Assembly (NCBI GenBank): GCA_003243195.1
Contig: QFQI01000001.1
Span: 567,774 to 631,773, forward strand
Reading direction: 5' to 3'
DNA length: 64,000 bases
Origin: Sphingomonas taxi
GTDB lineage: Bacteria > Pseudomonadota > Alphaproteobacteria > Sphingomonadales > Sphingomonadaceae
Below, in pieces: positions 51,061 to 58,863 of this stretch. Position numbers and translations under genes: made by a program. The notes beneath the pieces were generated by a model. That model was not told the DNA's origin, did no database searches, and saw only the letters and a list, made by a program, of their open reading frames with translations. Position 1 is the stretch's first letter. Each line of letters begins with the position of its first letter.

Positions 51061-52143
51061 TCACAACTTGCCGTCGGCGGCAAGCTTCATGAAGCGATCG
51101 TCGAAGCGTAGCGTGACATGCTGCTTGTCGCCGAGCGTCCGGTTGCCGGGAAAGGCGATCCCCACCGCATCCGCACTCGCCGCACCCTTGAACAGCCCCC
51201 GCGAGAAGCTGAAGTCGCGCACCCGCGTCATCGTCGTCAGCAGCGCCGGCGCATCCGTCGCGGCCACCGCCGCGGCGGGCTGGTCGTAGAGGTGCGTCGT
51301 TGCCAACTGGCGATCGAACATCGCCGCATCGGTGCCCGCCAGCTTGGCCATCGCCGCCCGCGCCGCCTTGCCCTGCGCATCCTGCCGCTTCATCAGCGCC
51401 ACCGTTTCGTACCAGATACCGGTCAGCGCCTTCCCCAGATTGGGGTTGGCCTTCAGCGTCCCGGTGTCGACCACCAGCAGATCCAGTATCTCGCCCGGGA
51501 TCTGCTTCGAGCTGAACACCTCGCTGACGCCGGGCTGCGCCTTCATCACCGACAATTGCGGGTTCCAGGCGACCGCAGCCGTCGCGTCCGGGCTGCCGAA
51601 GGCGCCGACGATATCGGCATCGGACGTGTTGACGGTGCGCACGTCGCTGGGCTTCATCCCCACCGAGTCGAGGGCGCGCGCCAGCAGATAGTGCGATACC
51701 GACAACTCGACCAGATAGACCTGACGCCCCTTGATCGCGGGCAGCTTGTCCGCGCCCTTCAGCAAGACGCCGTCGTTGCCGTCCGAATAGTCGCCGACGA
51801 TGATCGCACTGGTATCCTTGCCGCCCGCGGCCGGGATGGTCAGCGCATCCATGTTGGTGACCGTGACGCCGTCGAACTTGCCCGCGTTGTACTGGTTGAC
51901 CGATTCGACATAGTCGTTGACCTGCACGACATCGATGGCGATGCCGTATTTGTCGGCCCATTTCTTCACGATGCCGGCCTGTTGCGCATAGGGCCACGGC
52001 ATCCATCCCGCATAGATCGACCAGCCGATCGTGAACCGGGTCCGCGGGACGGCGGGATCCTTCGCGGCGGGGGAGCAAGAGGCCAGCAGAACCGCCGCGC
52101 CCAAGCTCATGATGCCCATCGCCTTGCCGATCGCCTGCCGCAT
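51061..52143 (-). CDS. ABC transporter substrate-binding lipoprotein, urea-carboxylase-associated
   Basis: 360 residues. The signal peptide ends in a lipobox LASC with Cys23, so the protein should be anchored to the inner membrane facing the periplasm. The mature NMT1-like fold starts TRFTIGWSIYAGWMPWPYAQ and continues with YVESVNQYNAGKFDGVTVTN and AFGSPDATAAVAWNPQLSVM, as in binding proteins found beside urea/guanidine carboxylases. ATG 52143 has AAAGGGG upstream. It is the first gene of the nine-gene minus-strand operon, 60 bp after operator B. Confidence 0.9.
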   Translation of the reverse strand: MRQAIGKAMGIMSLGAAVLLASCSPAAKDPAVPRTRFTIGWSIYAGWMPWPYAQQAGIVKKWADKYGIAIDVVQVNDYVESVNQYNAGKFDGVTVTNMDALTIPAAGGKDTSAIIVGDYSDGNDGVLLKGADKLPAIKGRQVYLVELSVSHYLLARALDSVGMKPSDVRTVNTSDADIVGAFGSPDATAAVAWNPQLSVMKAQPGVSEVFSSKQIPGEILDLLVVDTGTLKANPNLGKALTGIWYETVALMKRQDAQGKAARAAMAKLAGTDAAMFDRQLATTHLYDQPAAAVAATDAPALLTTMTRVRDFSFSRGLFKGAASADAVGIAFPGNRTLGDKQHVTLRFDDRFMKLAADGKL

Positions 52144-52203
52144 GATCCGGTCCCCTTTCGCAGCGCAGCATCGCGACAACGCGACCGGCTGTCCACCACA
52201 AAA

Positions 52204-52231
52204 TTATTACCAGCGGAAACATCGGTAATAT
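52204..52231. promoter_or_regulatory. NikR-like operator B: TTATTAC-N14-GTAATAT
   Basis: Inverted repeat TATTACC-N12-GGTAATA (52205-52230), within the same 28-bp frame as operators A and C. It lies 61 bp before the binding-protein ATG and should control the transporter/carboxylase operon. No riboswitch of the guanidine (ykkC) type was seen in this leader. Confidence 0.72.
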
Positions 52232-52325
52232 TCGGCGCCGGCGGTTATCCGGGCGCTCGGTTGCCGGTCGGATCGTCAGTCCACGAGAGAGGTGGTATTA
52301 CGATTCCCCTCCATTTCCATCTGAA

Positions 52326-52353
52326 ATATTACGCTTGACGCTATCGGTAATAT
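52326..52353. promoter_or_regulatory. NikR-like operator C: ATATTAC-N14-GTAATAT
   Basis: A perfect 7-14-7 inverted repeat. The spacer holds TTGACG (52335-52340), which with TACCGT 16 bases later could be a promoter for the plus-strand TonB receptor at 52543. A regulator bound here would block the -35. A further half-site GTATTAC lies at 52295-52301. Confidence 0.72.
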
Positions 52354-52542
52354 CCATACCGTAACCGTCGTCGCCACCGCAACGACGGTGCGACGCAGGG
52401 AAAGCAAGCAAGGTGCCCGGCACCGATGCCGCGGGGCGCGAGCGCCGCGCGTCTATACAATGACAAGGTGCAGGCTCGACCACAGCACCACCACGGGGAG
52501 AGATGCCGCCAGGCGACGCGCTCACGAGCAAGGGGGGTCGAC

Positions 52543-54945
52543 GTGGCTGGGACTTCGTTTCGTAAAGCATTGCTGGGTGCCAGCATCCTGGCAGGGACGG
52601 TCGCCCTTCCCGCATCGGCGCAAACCGCCCCTGCGGCGGCAACTCCCGAGAACGATGACATCATCGTGACCGCGACGCGTCGCGAGACGACGCTGCAGGA
52701 TGCGCCGATCAACATCAGCGCGATCGGGGCGGAGACGCTGTCGCGCCAGCGGATCGACGACGTGCGCGGACTGGCGGCGTTCACGCCGGGCCTCACCATC
52801 ACCGATACCGGTCCGGGGTCGACCGGCAACGTCATCCTGCGCGGCATTTCGTCGGCCGACACCTCCAACGGCACGAACGCGCAGAGCGCGCTCGGCATCT
52901 ACCTGGGCGAGGTGCCGCTCTACCTTGACTTCAAGCTGATCGACCTCGCGCGGGTCGAGGTGCTGCAGGGGCCGCAGGGGACGCTCTACGGGCTGGGTAC
53001 GTTGTCGGGCGCGATCCGCTACATGCCCAACCGGCCCAACACCGACCGCATCTCGCTGGAATATCACGGCCGCTACTTCGGCGTGGCGCATGGCAGCAGC
53101 CCGGGCGTGAACGGCGACGCGACCTTCAACCTGCCGATCGTGACCGATCACGTCGCGTTCCGCACCGCGACCGGCTATTACGACAATCCCGGCTTCATCG
53201 ACTATCCCTACCTGCTCCAGCAGCCCGGCACGTCGAACCCGCAGCCGGTGCGCGGCGCGACCGCCGCTGAAGGATCGTTTGGCACGCCCGCGGACTATGC
53301 CGCCAACCTCTACCGCCGCAAGGATCTCAATTACGAGCGGACCTTCACCACCCGCAACCAGTTGCTGCTACAGGCTAGTCCGGACGCGAAGCTGTTCCTC
53401 ACCTATGCGCACCAGAAGACCGACACCGGCGGCCGCCAGGCGAATGGCGCCGGCGTGCTGGGCTCCGGGCGCTACGATGCGCCGTGGCGCTATGTCGAGC
53501 CGACCAGCCGCAAGGCGGACCTTTATGCGGCCGAGCTGAACCTCGGGCTGGGCGGGATCGCCGATCTGGTCGCCACCGCCGCGCTGACCAATCAGACGAT
53601 CGTGTCGCAGTTCGACAATACCGACCTGCTGCTCGATCTCGACTACGGCTACGAAGCGTTTCCCGCCTTCTCCTCCTACAATCAGTCGACCAACAAATAC
53701 CGCCAGTTCAACGGCGAGGTGCGGCTGGTATCGACGCATGGCGGCCCGTTCAGCTGGGTCATTGGCGGCTTCTACAACAACCAGCGCCAGCGGCAGCAGT
53801 ATCGCGAGTACGTTCCCGGTTATCCCGAGTTCGCCGGCATCTATCGCCCGGACAACCTCGAATACATGTCCTTCATCAACACCCGGACCAAGGAAAAGGC
53901 CGCTTATGGTGAGGGCACGCTGCACATCACCGATGCGTGGCAGGTGACGGGCGGCGTGCGCTATTACAAATACGACGCCTTCGCGCAGGGCGGCACCGAC
54001 ACGCCATTGTTCAGCACGAACACCCCCTATCCCCTGGTCGTCTTCGCACCCGGCCGGATCAGGTCGGGCGACACCGCCGCCGATGGCTTCGTGTGGAAGG
54101 CGAATACGTCGTACAAGCTTGCCAAGGAGCTGCTCGTCTATGCGACGTACAGCACCGGCTATCGCACCGGCAACGTCAACCGCGTCGCGCCCTGCGTGCA
54201 GCCGATCGACGAAAGCGTGCAGAATGTCTGCGCGCTGCCCAACGAAGTGTCGTTCCAGCCCGACCGTACCCGCAATGCGGAAGTGGGCGTTCGCACCTCG
54301 CTGTTCGACCGGCGGCTGCAACTGACCGGGTCGGTCTATCGCATCCAGTGGAAGGGCATACAGGTGCCTAGCCAGACCAAATATGGCGCGGTCGGCATCA
54401 CGGTGAACGGCAGCGAGGCACGCTCGCAAGGGTTCGACGTCTCCGCCCTGCTGCGCATCACGCCCCGGCTGTCGCTTCAGGGAACATATTCCTATGTCGA
54501 TGCCAAGCTGACGCAGGACGCGCCGGGGATCATCGTGAGCCAGGGGCAGAATTACGACGCCTTTGCCGGCGACCGTCTGCCCGGTTCGGCGAAGCATACC
54601 GCCAGTGGCCAGGCGACCTACACCCAACCGCTCGGCAACGGCGCGGACATCGAGGCGACCTGGGCGACCTCATATATCGGCGACATCTATTCGCGCGTCG
54701 GGCTGCGCGGCAATGGTGAGGTCATCCCCGGCTACGTCACGCATCGCGCGGCGATCACGTACCGCACCGACCGGTTCGATATCGGATTGTTCGGCGACAA
54801 CCTCTTCGACAAATACGCGATCACCTCGATCTCCAACGATCGCAGTTCGTACGATCAGGTGCGCACCGACGTCGTCGAGCGCTATTATGCCCATAGCGTT
54901 CTTACCCCACGTCGCATCGGCGCGGAGTTCCGCGTTCGCTACTAG
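52543..54945 (+). CDS. TonB-dependent receptor sharing operators with the guanidine/urea operon
   Basis: 800 residues. The start is GTG at 52543, five bases after AGGGGGG. The signal peptide (LLGASILAGTVALPASAQTA) is followed by the plug: NDDIIVTATRRETTLQDAPI, RGLAAFTPGLTITDTGPGST, ILRGISSADTSNG, RVEVLQGPQGTLYGLGTLSG. The barrel ends GAEFRVRY. It diverges from the ABC/carboxylase operon, and an operator of the same type as the operon's lies before it, so both should be induced together. Ligand is unknown; small guanidine would not need TonB, so a larger guanidino compound or a metal chelate is possible. Confidence 0.88.
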   Translation: MAGTSFRKALLGASILAGTVALPASAQTAPAAATPENDDIIVTATRRETTLQDAPINISAIGAETLSRQRIDDVRGLAAFTPGLTITDTGPGSTGNVILRGISSADTSNGTNAQSALGIYLGEVPLYLDFKLIDLARVEVLQGPQGTLYGLGTLSGAIRYMPNRPNTDRISLEYHGRYFGVAHGSSPGVNGDATFNLPIVTDHVAFRTATGYYDNPGFIDYPYLLQQPGTSNPQPVRGATAAEGSFGTPADYAANLYRRKDLNYERTFTTRNQLLLQASPDAKLFLTYAHQKTDTGGRQANGAGVLGSGRYDAPWRYVEPTSRKADLYAAELNLGLGGIADLVATAALTNQTIVSQFDNTDLLLDLDYGYEAFPAFSSYNQSTNKYRQFNGEVRLVSTHGGPFSWVIGGFYNNQRQRQQYREYVPGYPEFAGIYRPDNLEYMSFINTRTKEKAAYGEGTLHITDAWQVTGGVRYYKYDAFAQGGTDTPLFSTNTPYPLVVFAPGRIRSGDTAADGFVWKANTSYKLAKELLVYATYSTGYRTGNVNRVAPCVQPIDESVQNVCALPNEVSFQPDRTRNAEVGVRTSLFDRRLQLTGSVYRIQWKGIQVPSQTKYGAVGITVNGSEARSQGFDVSALLRITPRLSLQGTYSYVDAKLTQDAPGIIVSQGQNYDAFAGDRLPGSAKHTASGQATYTQPLGNGADIEATWATSYIGDIYSRVGLRGNGEVIPGYVTHRAAITYRTDRFDIGLFGDNLFDKYAITSISNDRSSYDQVRTDVVERYYAHSVLTPRRIGAEFRVRY

Positions 54946-55288
54946 GTTGGGAACTCGCACGAATTGCCGATGAGAGGTCGCGAGTAACTGCGCCTGATGC
55001 GTCCGGACGAGCGAGTCTATCGCATCGGTCGCGGTGACCGGGCGAGCCGTGAGTGGCGCGCACGCCGTCCGGACACGTCAAAGCCGGTCAAGCCGGCAGT
55101 CTGGGTCACCGACAGCACGTACGCACCCAAGGCTCGCGGCTTTGTCTGTCTCGTTACCCATTCGACAGGCCCAGGACAGGCACGCGTCGAGTGGTTCACC
55201 GGACGCGTGCCGGCGTCGCGGGTGTCGATCTCACTCGATGCCGCGTTCTGCATCAAGGCGCTGGCGGAAGCGCCGGTCCGCTGCCGCT
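54946..55288. other. Gap without a recognised gene; holds a sphingomonad-type short repeat
   Basis: No convincing gene. The stretch CATTCGACAGGCCCAGGACA (55158-55177) looks like the dispersed repeat that many sphingomonad genomes carry between genes (often mistranslated as RQAQDER). Weak frames on both strands lack ribosome sites and family matches. It probably marks rearranged DNA upstream of the adhesin fragment. Confidence 0.4.
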
Positions 55289-56236
55289 TCAGGGACGATC
55301 AACCTCGCGGTGGGTTCGAACTCGCTTTCGATCGCCGTCATGGCGGCCGATGGCGTAACTACCAGATCCTATTCCATCGCCGTGACGAGAGCCGAGGCTG
55401 CGCCGGTTGCCAATAATGTTGCCGCAACCGTGGTGGCCGACAGTTCGAGCAACACCGTACCCCTCTCGATTTCCGGCGCGGCGTCTTCCGTGGCCGTCTC
55501 AGGTTTGCCCGCTCATGGCACCGCCATGGCCAGCGGCACCAGCATCACCTACACGCCGACCGCCGGCTTCTCCCGCGCCGGCAGCTTCACTTACACCGCA
55601 AGCAACGCGTCCGGCACCTCCGCGCCCGCAACGCTCTCCGTGACGGTCAACGCGGCCGTTCCTGGTGCATCCACGATCGGCTCGGCCAGCGCCGGTGATG
55701 GCCAGGCCAGCGTCTCCTTCACGCCACCCGCGTCGAACGGCGGCGCCGCCATCACCAGCTACACCGTCACGTCCTTGTCCGGCGGCATCACCGGATCCGG
55801 CGCGTCCTCCCCGATCACCGTCGCCGGTTTCGCCAACGGCACGAGCTACACCTTCACCGTCACCGCGACCAACAGCGCAGGAACAGGCCCGGCATCCGCC
55901 GCAACAGCGGCCGTCACGCCGACGGCGGCCCTCGCGGCTCCCGTGGCCGGCAACGCCACCGCAAGCGTCGCGGCCAACAGTATCGGCAATGCCGTCACGC
56001 TGAACCTGTCGGGCGGCGCCGCGACCTCGGTCGCGATCGGCACGGCGGCCAGCCATGGCACGGCCGCCGCCTCGGGGACCGCGATCACCTACAGCCCCAA
56101 CGCTGGCTATGCCGGCAGCGACAGCTTCACCTACACCGCCGCCAATGGCTCGGGCACCAGCTCGGCCGCGACCGTTACCGTCACGGTGACCGCACCGACT
56201 ATGCCGATGCCATCGGGCCATCCTACTACAGCCTGA
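55289..56236 (+). pseudogene. Fragment of a large surface protein with cadherin-like and FN3 domains
   Basis: From about 55289 the plus frame reads like the middle of a repeat-rich surface protein. A cadherin-like beta-sandwich end (GTINLAVGSNSLSIAVMAAD, GVTTRSYSIAVTRA) leads into an Ig-like repeat (NTVPLSISGAASSVAVSGLP, then GTSITYTPTAGFSRAGSFTY), an FN3 domain (ASVSFTPPASNGGAAITSYT, YTFTVTATNSAGTGPAS) and a second Ig-like repeat (ITYSPNAGYAGSDSFTYTAA). There is no signal peptide, start or ribosome site, and the frame ends abruptly. Just after it two other frames run on to a C terminus (VRKQF, stop at 56378). It is best seen as a decayed internal fragment of an adhesin or autotransporter gene. 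Confidence 0.7.
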
Positions 56237-56580
56237 TCACGTCCGGATGGTCGCGCGAACAGTTCATGTTCGCCTGAGGCTGCCGTCGGGCTGGGATCTC
56301 GGCCTCGACCTCGGCGTCCGGGTTGCCAGCGGCGAACGCGCCGCACGCACCGGGGTGCAGGTCCGGAAACAGTTCTGACACGAAAATGGGCGGATGGGTG
56401 CATGTCGAGCATTGACGCCCAGCCGACCAGCTTTTCGTGATCTTTCCTTTTTGCCTTCAGGATATGGTCTTTGAGAAGATCGGGCGGTTCCCATTGCTTT
56501 GATCGATTCTGAAAGTGCACGCGTCGCCTCGCTGATCGTTCCAGTGGAAACGCTTCGACATTTTCCCCTGCACCTCATCA
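56237..56580. other. Worn DNA: barrel-like 3' end and lower-GC stretch, no intact gene
   Basis: Up to 56378 a plus frame reads LRLPSGWDLGLDLGVRVASG and ends in VRKQF, like the last strands of an outer-membrane barrel, without a start. From about 56380 to 56580 the DNA is less GC-rich than its neighbours, and minus frames of 40-50 residues (for example HFQNRSKQWEPPDLL) have no ribosome site or match. This suggests joined remnants of foreign or deleted genes. Confidence 0.45.
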
Positions 56581-56964
56581 TCATATTGCGGGGATGCCAG
56601 TCGCGCTTCCGCAGCATCCCAAGACCCGACCGATGCGAACGAGAAGGCCGCTGGGATCGCTGACGGCGAACTCATACGTACCCCAAGGCTTTGCGTGTGG
56701 GGCGCCCTCTTCGATTATCAGCTCCCGAACGGCATCCGCCATCGCGTCCACGTCTTCGACATACAGGTACAGGCCAAAGGGATTGTCCTCGATATTCTTC
56801 GGCCATCCCGCAGCGTAGGTCAGATGGAGGTGCCAGCCTCGGCCGTCTTCGAGGATCCGGTAATGACCATATTCACTGACGACCGTGAAGTTCAGACGCC
56901 GGTAGAACGCCTCACTCGCGTCGAGATTGCTGCTCGGTATGATCGCAACGGCACGATGTTCCAT
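56581..56964 (-). CDS. VOC-superfamily (glyoxalase/bleomycin-resistance-like) protein
   Basis: 127 residues, one VOC unit pair: HRAVAIIPSSNLDASEAFYR, then RLNFTVVSEYGHYRILEDGR and WHLHLTYAAGW, closing with YEFAVSDPSGLLVRIGRVLG. Such proteins bind a metal or a small drug; related single-domain forms include bleomycin-binding proteins. ATG 56964 is preferred (GGAG nine bases upstream); ATG 56979 is possible. GC is lower than its neighbours and it lies among gene fragments, so transfer is likely. Ligand unknown. Confidence 0.78.
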   Translation of the reverse strand: MEHRAVAIIPSSNLDASEAFYRRLNFTVVSEYGHYRILEDGRGWHLHLTYAAGWPKNIEDNPFGLYLYVEDVDAMADAVRELIIEEGAPHAKPWGTYEFAVSDPSGLLVRIGRVLGCCGSATGIPAI

Positions 56965-57143
56965 CTCTCGACGCTCCATGAATGGTGCTCGTAGCAATGA
57001 CGGTCGGGATCAGCCTTGGCGAGTCGGGGCTTACGCCATGACTGGTTCGGCGCGCCGTCAGGCGCTCCAGGGCGGGGGAAACCAAGCAAAAGCCGCCACG
57101 CCTGCTCTGGCCTTCGCTCCGCAATGATGGAAAAGCCGCCACC

Positions 57144-58481
57144 ATGTCGAATACACCATCATCGCCGGACGGCGCGCGCCGGTGGACGCCCGCGCGCTAT
57201 CGCGCCATCCTGCGGGTGCAGGGGTTGCGTTCGGTCCAGTTCAGGACGCGGGTCGCCATCATGCTCGGCGCGGTGGCGATCGGCCTCGCCGCGACCGCCT
57301 TTGCCGCGGCTGCCGATGCCGCGGCGGACATCTTCGCTCGCTATGCGGCGCGCTATCGCTGGGAGCCGCTGGTCACCACCCCGCTGCTTTTCGGGGTGCT
57401 CGCCTGGCTGACGCGTCGCTATGTCCCGCTGGCGCGCGGATCGGGCATTCCGCAGGTGATCGCGGCGCAGAAGAACCCCGAGCTTGCGACCGGATCGCTC
57501 GTGTCGATGCGCACCGTCCTTGGCAAGGCGTTGCTGACGCTGGCGGCGGTGATGGGCGGCGCATCTGTCGGCCGCGAGGGGCCGACGGTCCAGATCGCCG
57601 CGGCGGTGATGGGGGTCACCCACCGGCTGCTGCGGGTGCCGTTGCGGGGCGCGGTGCTGATCGCGGGCGGCGCGGCGGGCGTGGCGGCGGCGTTCAACAC
57701 GCCGCTCGCCGGGCTATTGTTCGCGATCGAGGAGCTCGCCTCCGCCTACGAGCAGAAAGTGACGCTGCTGGTCATCGCCGCCATCGTCATCGCCGGCATG
57801 GTCGCGCAGTCGGTACAAGGGGATTACGTCTATTTCGGCGTCATCGGGGCGCACATGCCGCTTGCCGCGGCGCTGCTGGTTGTGCCGGTCGCGGGCATCA
57901 TCGGCGGCATGGCGGGCGGGCTCTTCGCACGCGCGACGCTGGCACTCGCCACCGGCACCGGTCAGGTAACGCGATGGAGCAAGCGCCGTCCGGTCGCCTT
58001 CGCCGCACTGTGCGGGCTGGTCGTCGGGGGTCTCGGCGTCGCGACCGGATTGACCTGGGGCACCGGCTACGGCGCGGCGCGGGCGATGATAGTCGGTACC
58101 AATGCACCGCTCTGGTTCGGACCGGCCAAATTCGCCGCGACCCTCGCCACTGCGGTTGCGGGGCTTCCCGGCGGCATCTTCGCGCCATCCTTGGCGGTGG
58201 GCGCAGGGATCGGGAACCTCATCCAGCCGCTGTTTCCGGGCTCGTCCGTCTCGGCTATCGTGATCCTGGGAATGGTCGCCTATTTCGCGGGAGTAGTCCG
58301 CGCGCCGCTGACTGCGGTCATCATCCTGTCGGAAACAACCGCCAGCCGCGGGCTGATGCTGCCGATGTTCGCCGCCGCCTTTATCGCCGACGGCGTCAGC
58401 CAGCTCATCTGCCGCGAAAAGCTGTATCACGGTCTGTCCCGAACCTTCGCGATACCGCCCCCGGAGCATGGGCGGGCGTAG
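57144..58481 (+). CDS. ClC-family chloride/proton antiporter
   Basis: 445 residues with the ClC helix pattern. Anion-site motifs are GSGIP in ARGSGIPQVIAA, GREGP in GGASVGREGPTVQIAAA (gating Glu) and GxFAP in VAGLPGGIFAPSLAVG. The internal proton Glu is present in LLFAIEELASAY, so an exchanger rather than a channel is expected. No CBS domain follows. The inner-membrane protein may help with acid stress or anion balance. No clear ribosome site precedes ATG 57144. The gene stands alone in a mosaic region. Confidence 0.9.
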   Translation: MSNTPSSPDGARRWTPARYRAILRVQGLRSVQFRTRVAIMLGAVAIGLAATAFAAAADAAADIFARYAARYRWEPLVTTPLLFGVLAWLTRRYVPLARGSGIPQVIAAQKNPELATGSLVSMRTVLGKALLTLAAVMGGASVGREGPTVQIAAAVMGVTHRLLRVPLRGAVLIAGGAAGVAAAFNTPLAGLLFAIEELASAYEQKVTLLVIAAIVIAGMVAQSVQGDYVYFGVIGAHMPLAAALLVVPVAGIIGGMAGGLFARATLALATGTGQVTRWSKRRPVAFAALCGLVVGGLGVATGLTWGTGYGAARAMIVGTNAPLWFGPAKFAATLATAVAGLPGGIFAPSLAVGAGIGNLIQPLFPGSSVSAIVILGMVAYFAGVVRAPLTAVIILSETTASRGLMLPMFAAAFIADGVSQLICREKLYHGLSRTFAIPPPEHGRA

Positions 58482-58743
58482 CCCCCCCCCTCCACAGCTT
58501 GGCGGTCGGCGCCGCCTCGATGATCCGGTCGTCGGGTTCGAGCAGTCGCACCTCGGCCTCCCAGAAGCTGTGGTGCTTTTCGTCGCAACAGATGCGCAGC
58601 CTTACCGACTGTGGATCCGTGCCCCAAGGCATCCCGGCTCGGCGTTCAACATGGACCCCCGCCGAACGCGCGCATGTCGGTGTGCGAGTGACCAGGCAGC
58701 CGGCCCGCGCCGTCCCGCTCCTCCACGAACACCACGGCAGCGG
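58482..58743. other. Gap with gene debris between the ClC gene and the IS3 remnant
   Basis: It opens with a run of nine C (58482-58490). A minus frame contains LRICCDEKHHSFWEAEVRLL followed by EPDDRIIEAAPTAKLW, which reads like true protein but has no start, ribosome site or recognised family. The rest lacks open frames of note. Probably leftovers of a transposition or deletion. Confidence 0.35.
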
Positions 58744-58863
58744 GATCGGTCGAAGGCCGAAATGTTCGACTACATCGAGCGCCTCTACAATCCCCGACGA
58801 CGGCACTCGTCGCTGGTGCGTCTCAGCCCGATGAGTTTCGCGCGGCAGGCGCAGGCAGCCTGA
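58744..58863 (+). pseudogene. 3' remnant of an IS3-family transposase (OrfB C terminus)
   Basis: The plus frame ends SKAEMFDYIERLYNPRRRHS followed by SLVRLSPMSFARQAQAA and a stop. This is the C-terminal signature of IS3-family integrase-core transposases (usually FDYIExFYNxxRRHSxLGxLSP). The catalytic DDE part is absent. The remnant overlaps the 3' end of the histidine kinase gene on the other strand by 41 bp. Confidence 0.75.

Noticed and set aside
52144..52400. Guanidine (ykkC) riboswitch expected before a guanidine operon
   Set aside because: Reading the minus-strand leader showed no ykkC-like conserved pairing or GC-rich aptamer core; only the TATTAC-N14-GTAATA repeats stand out.
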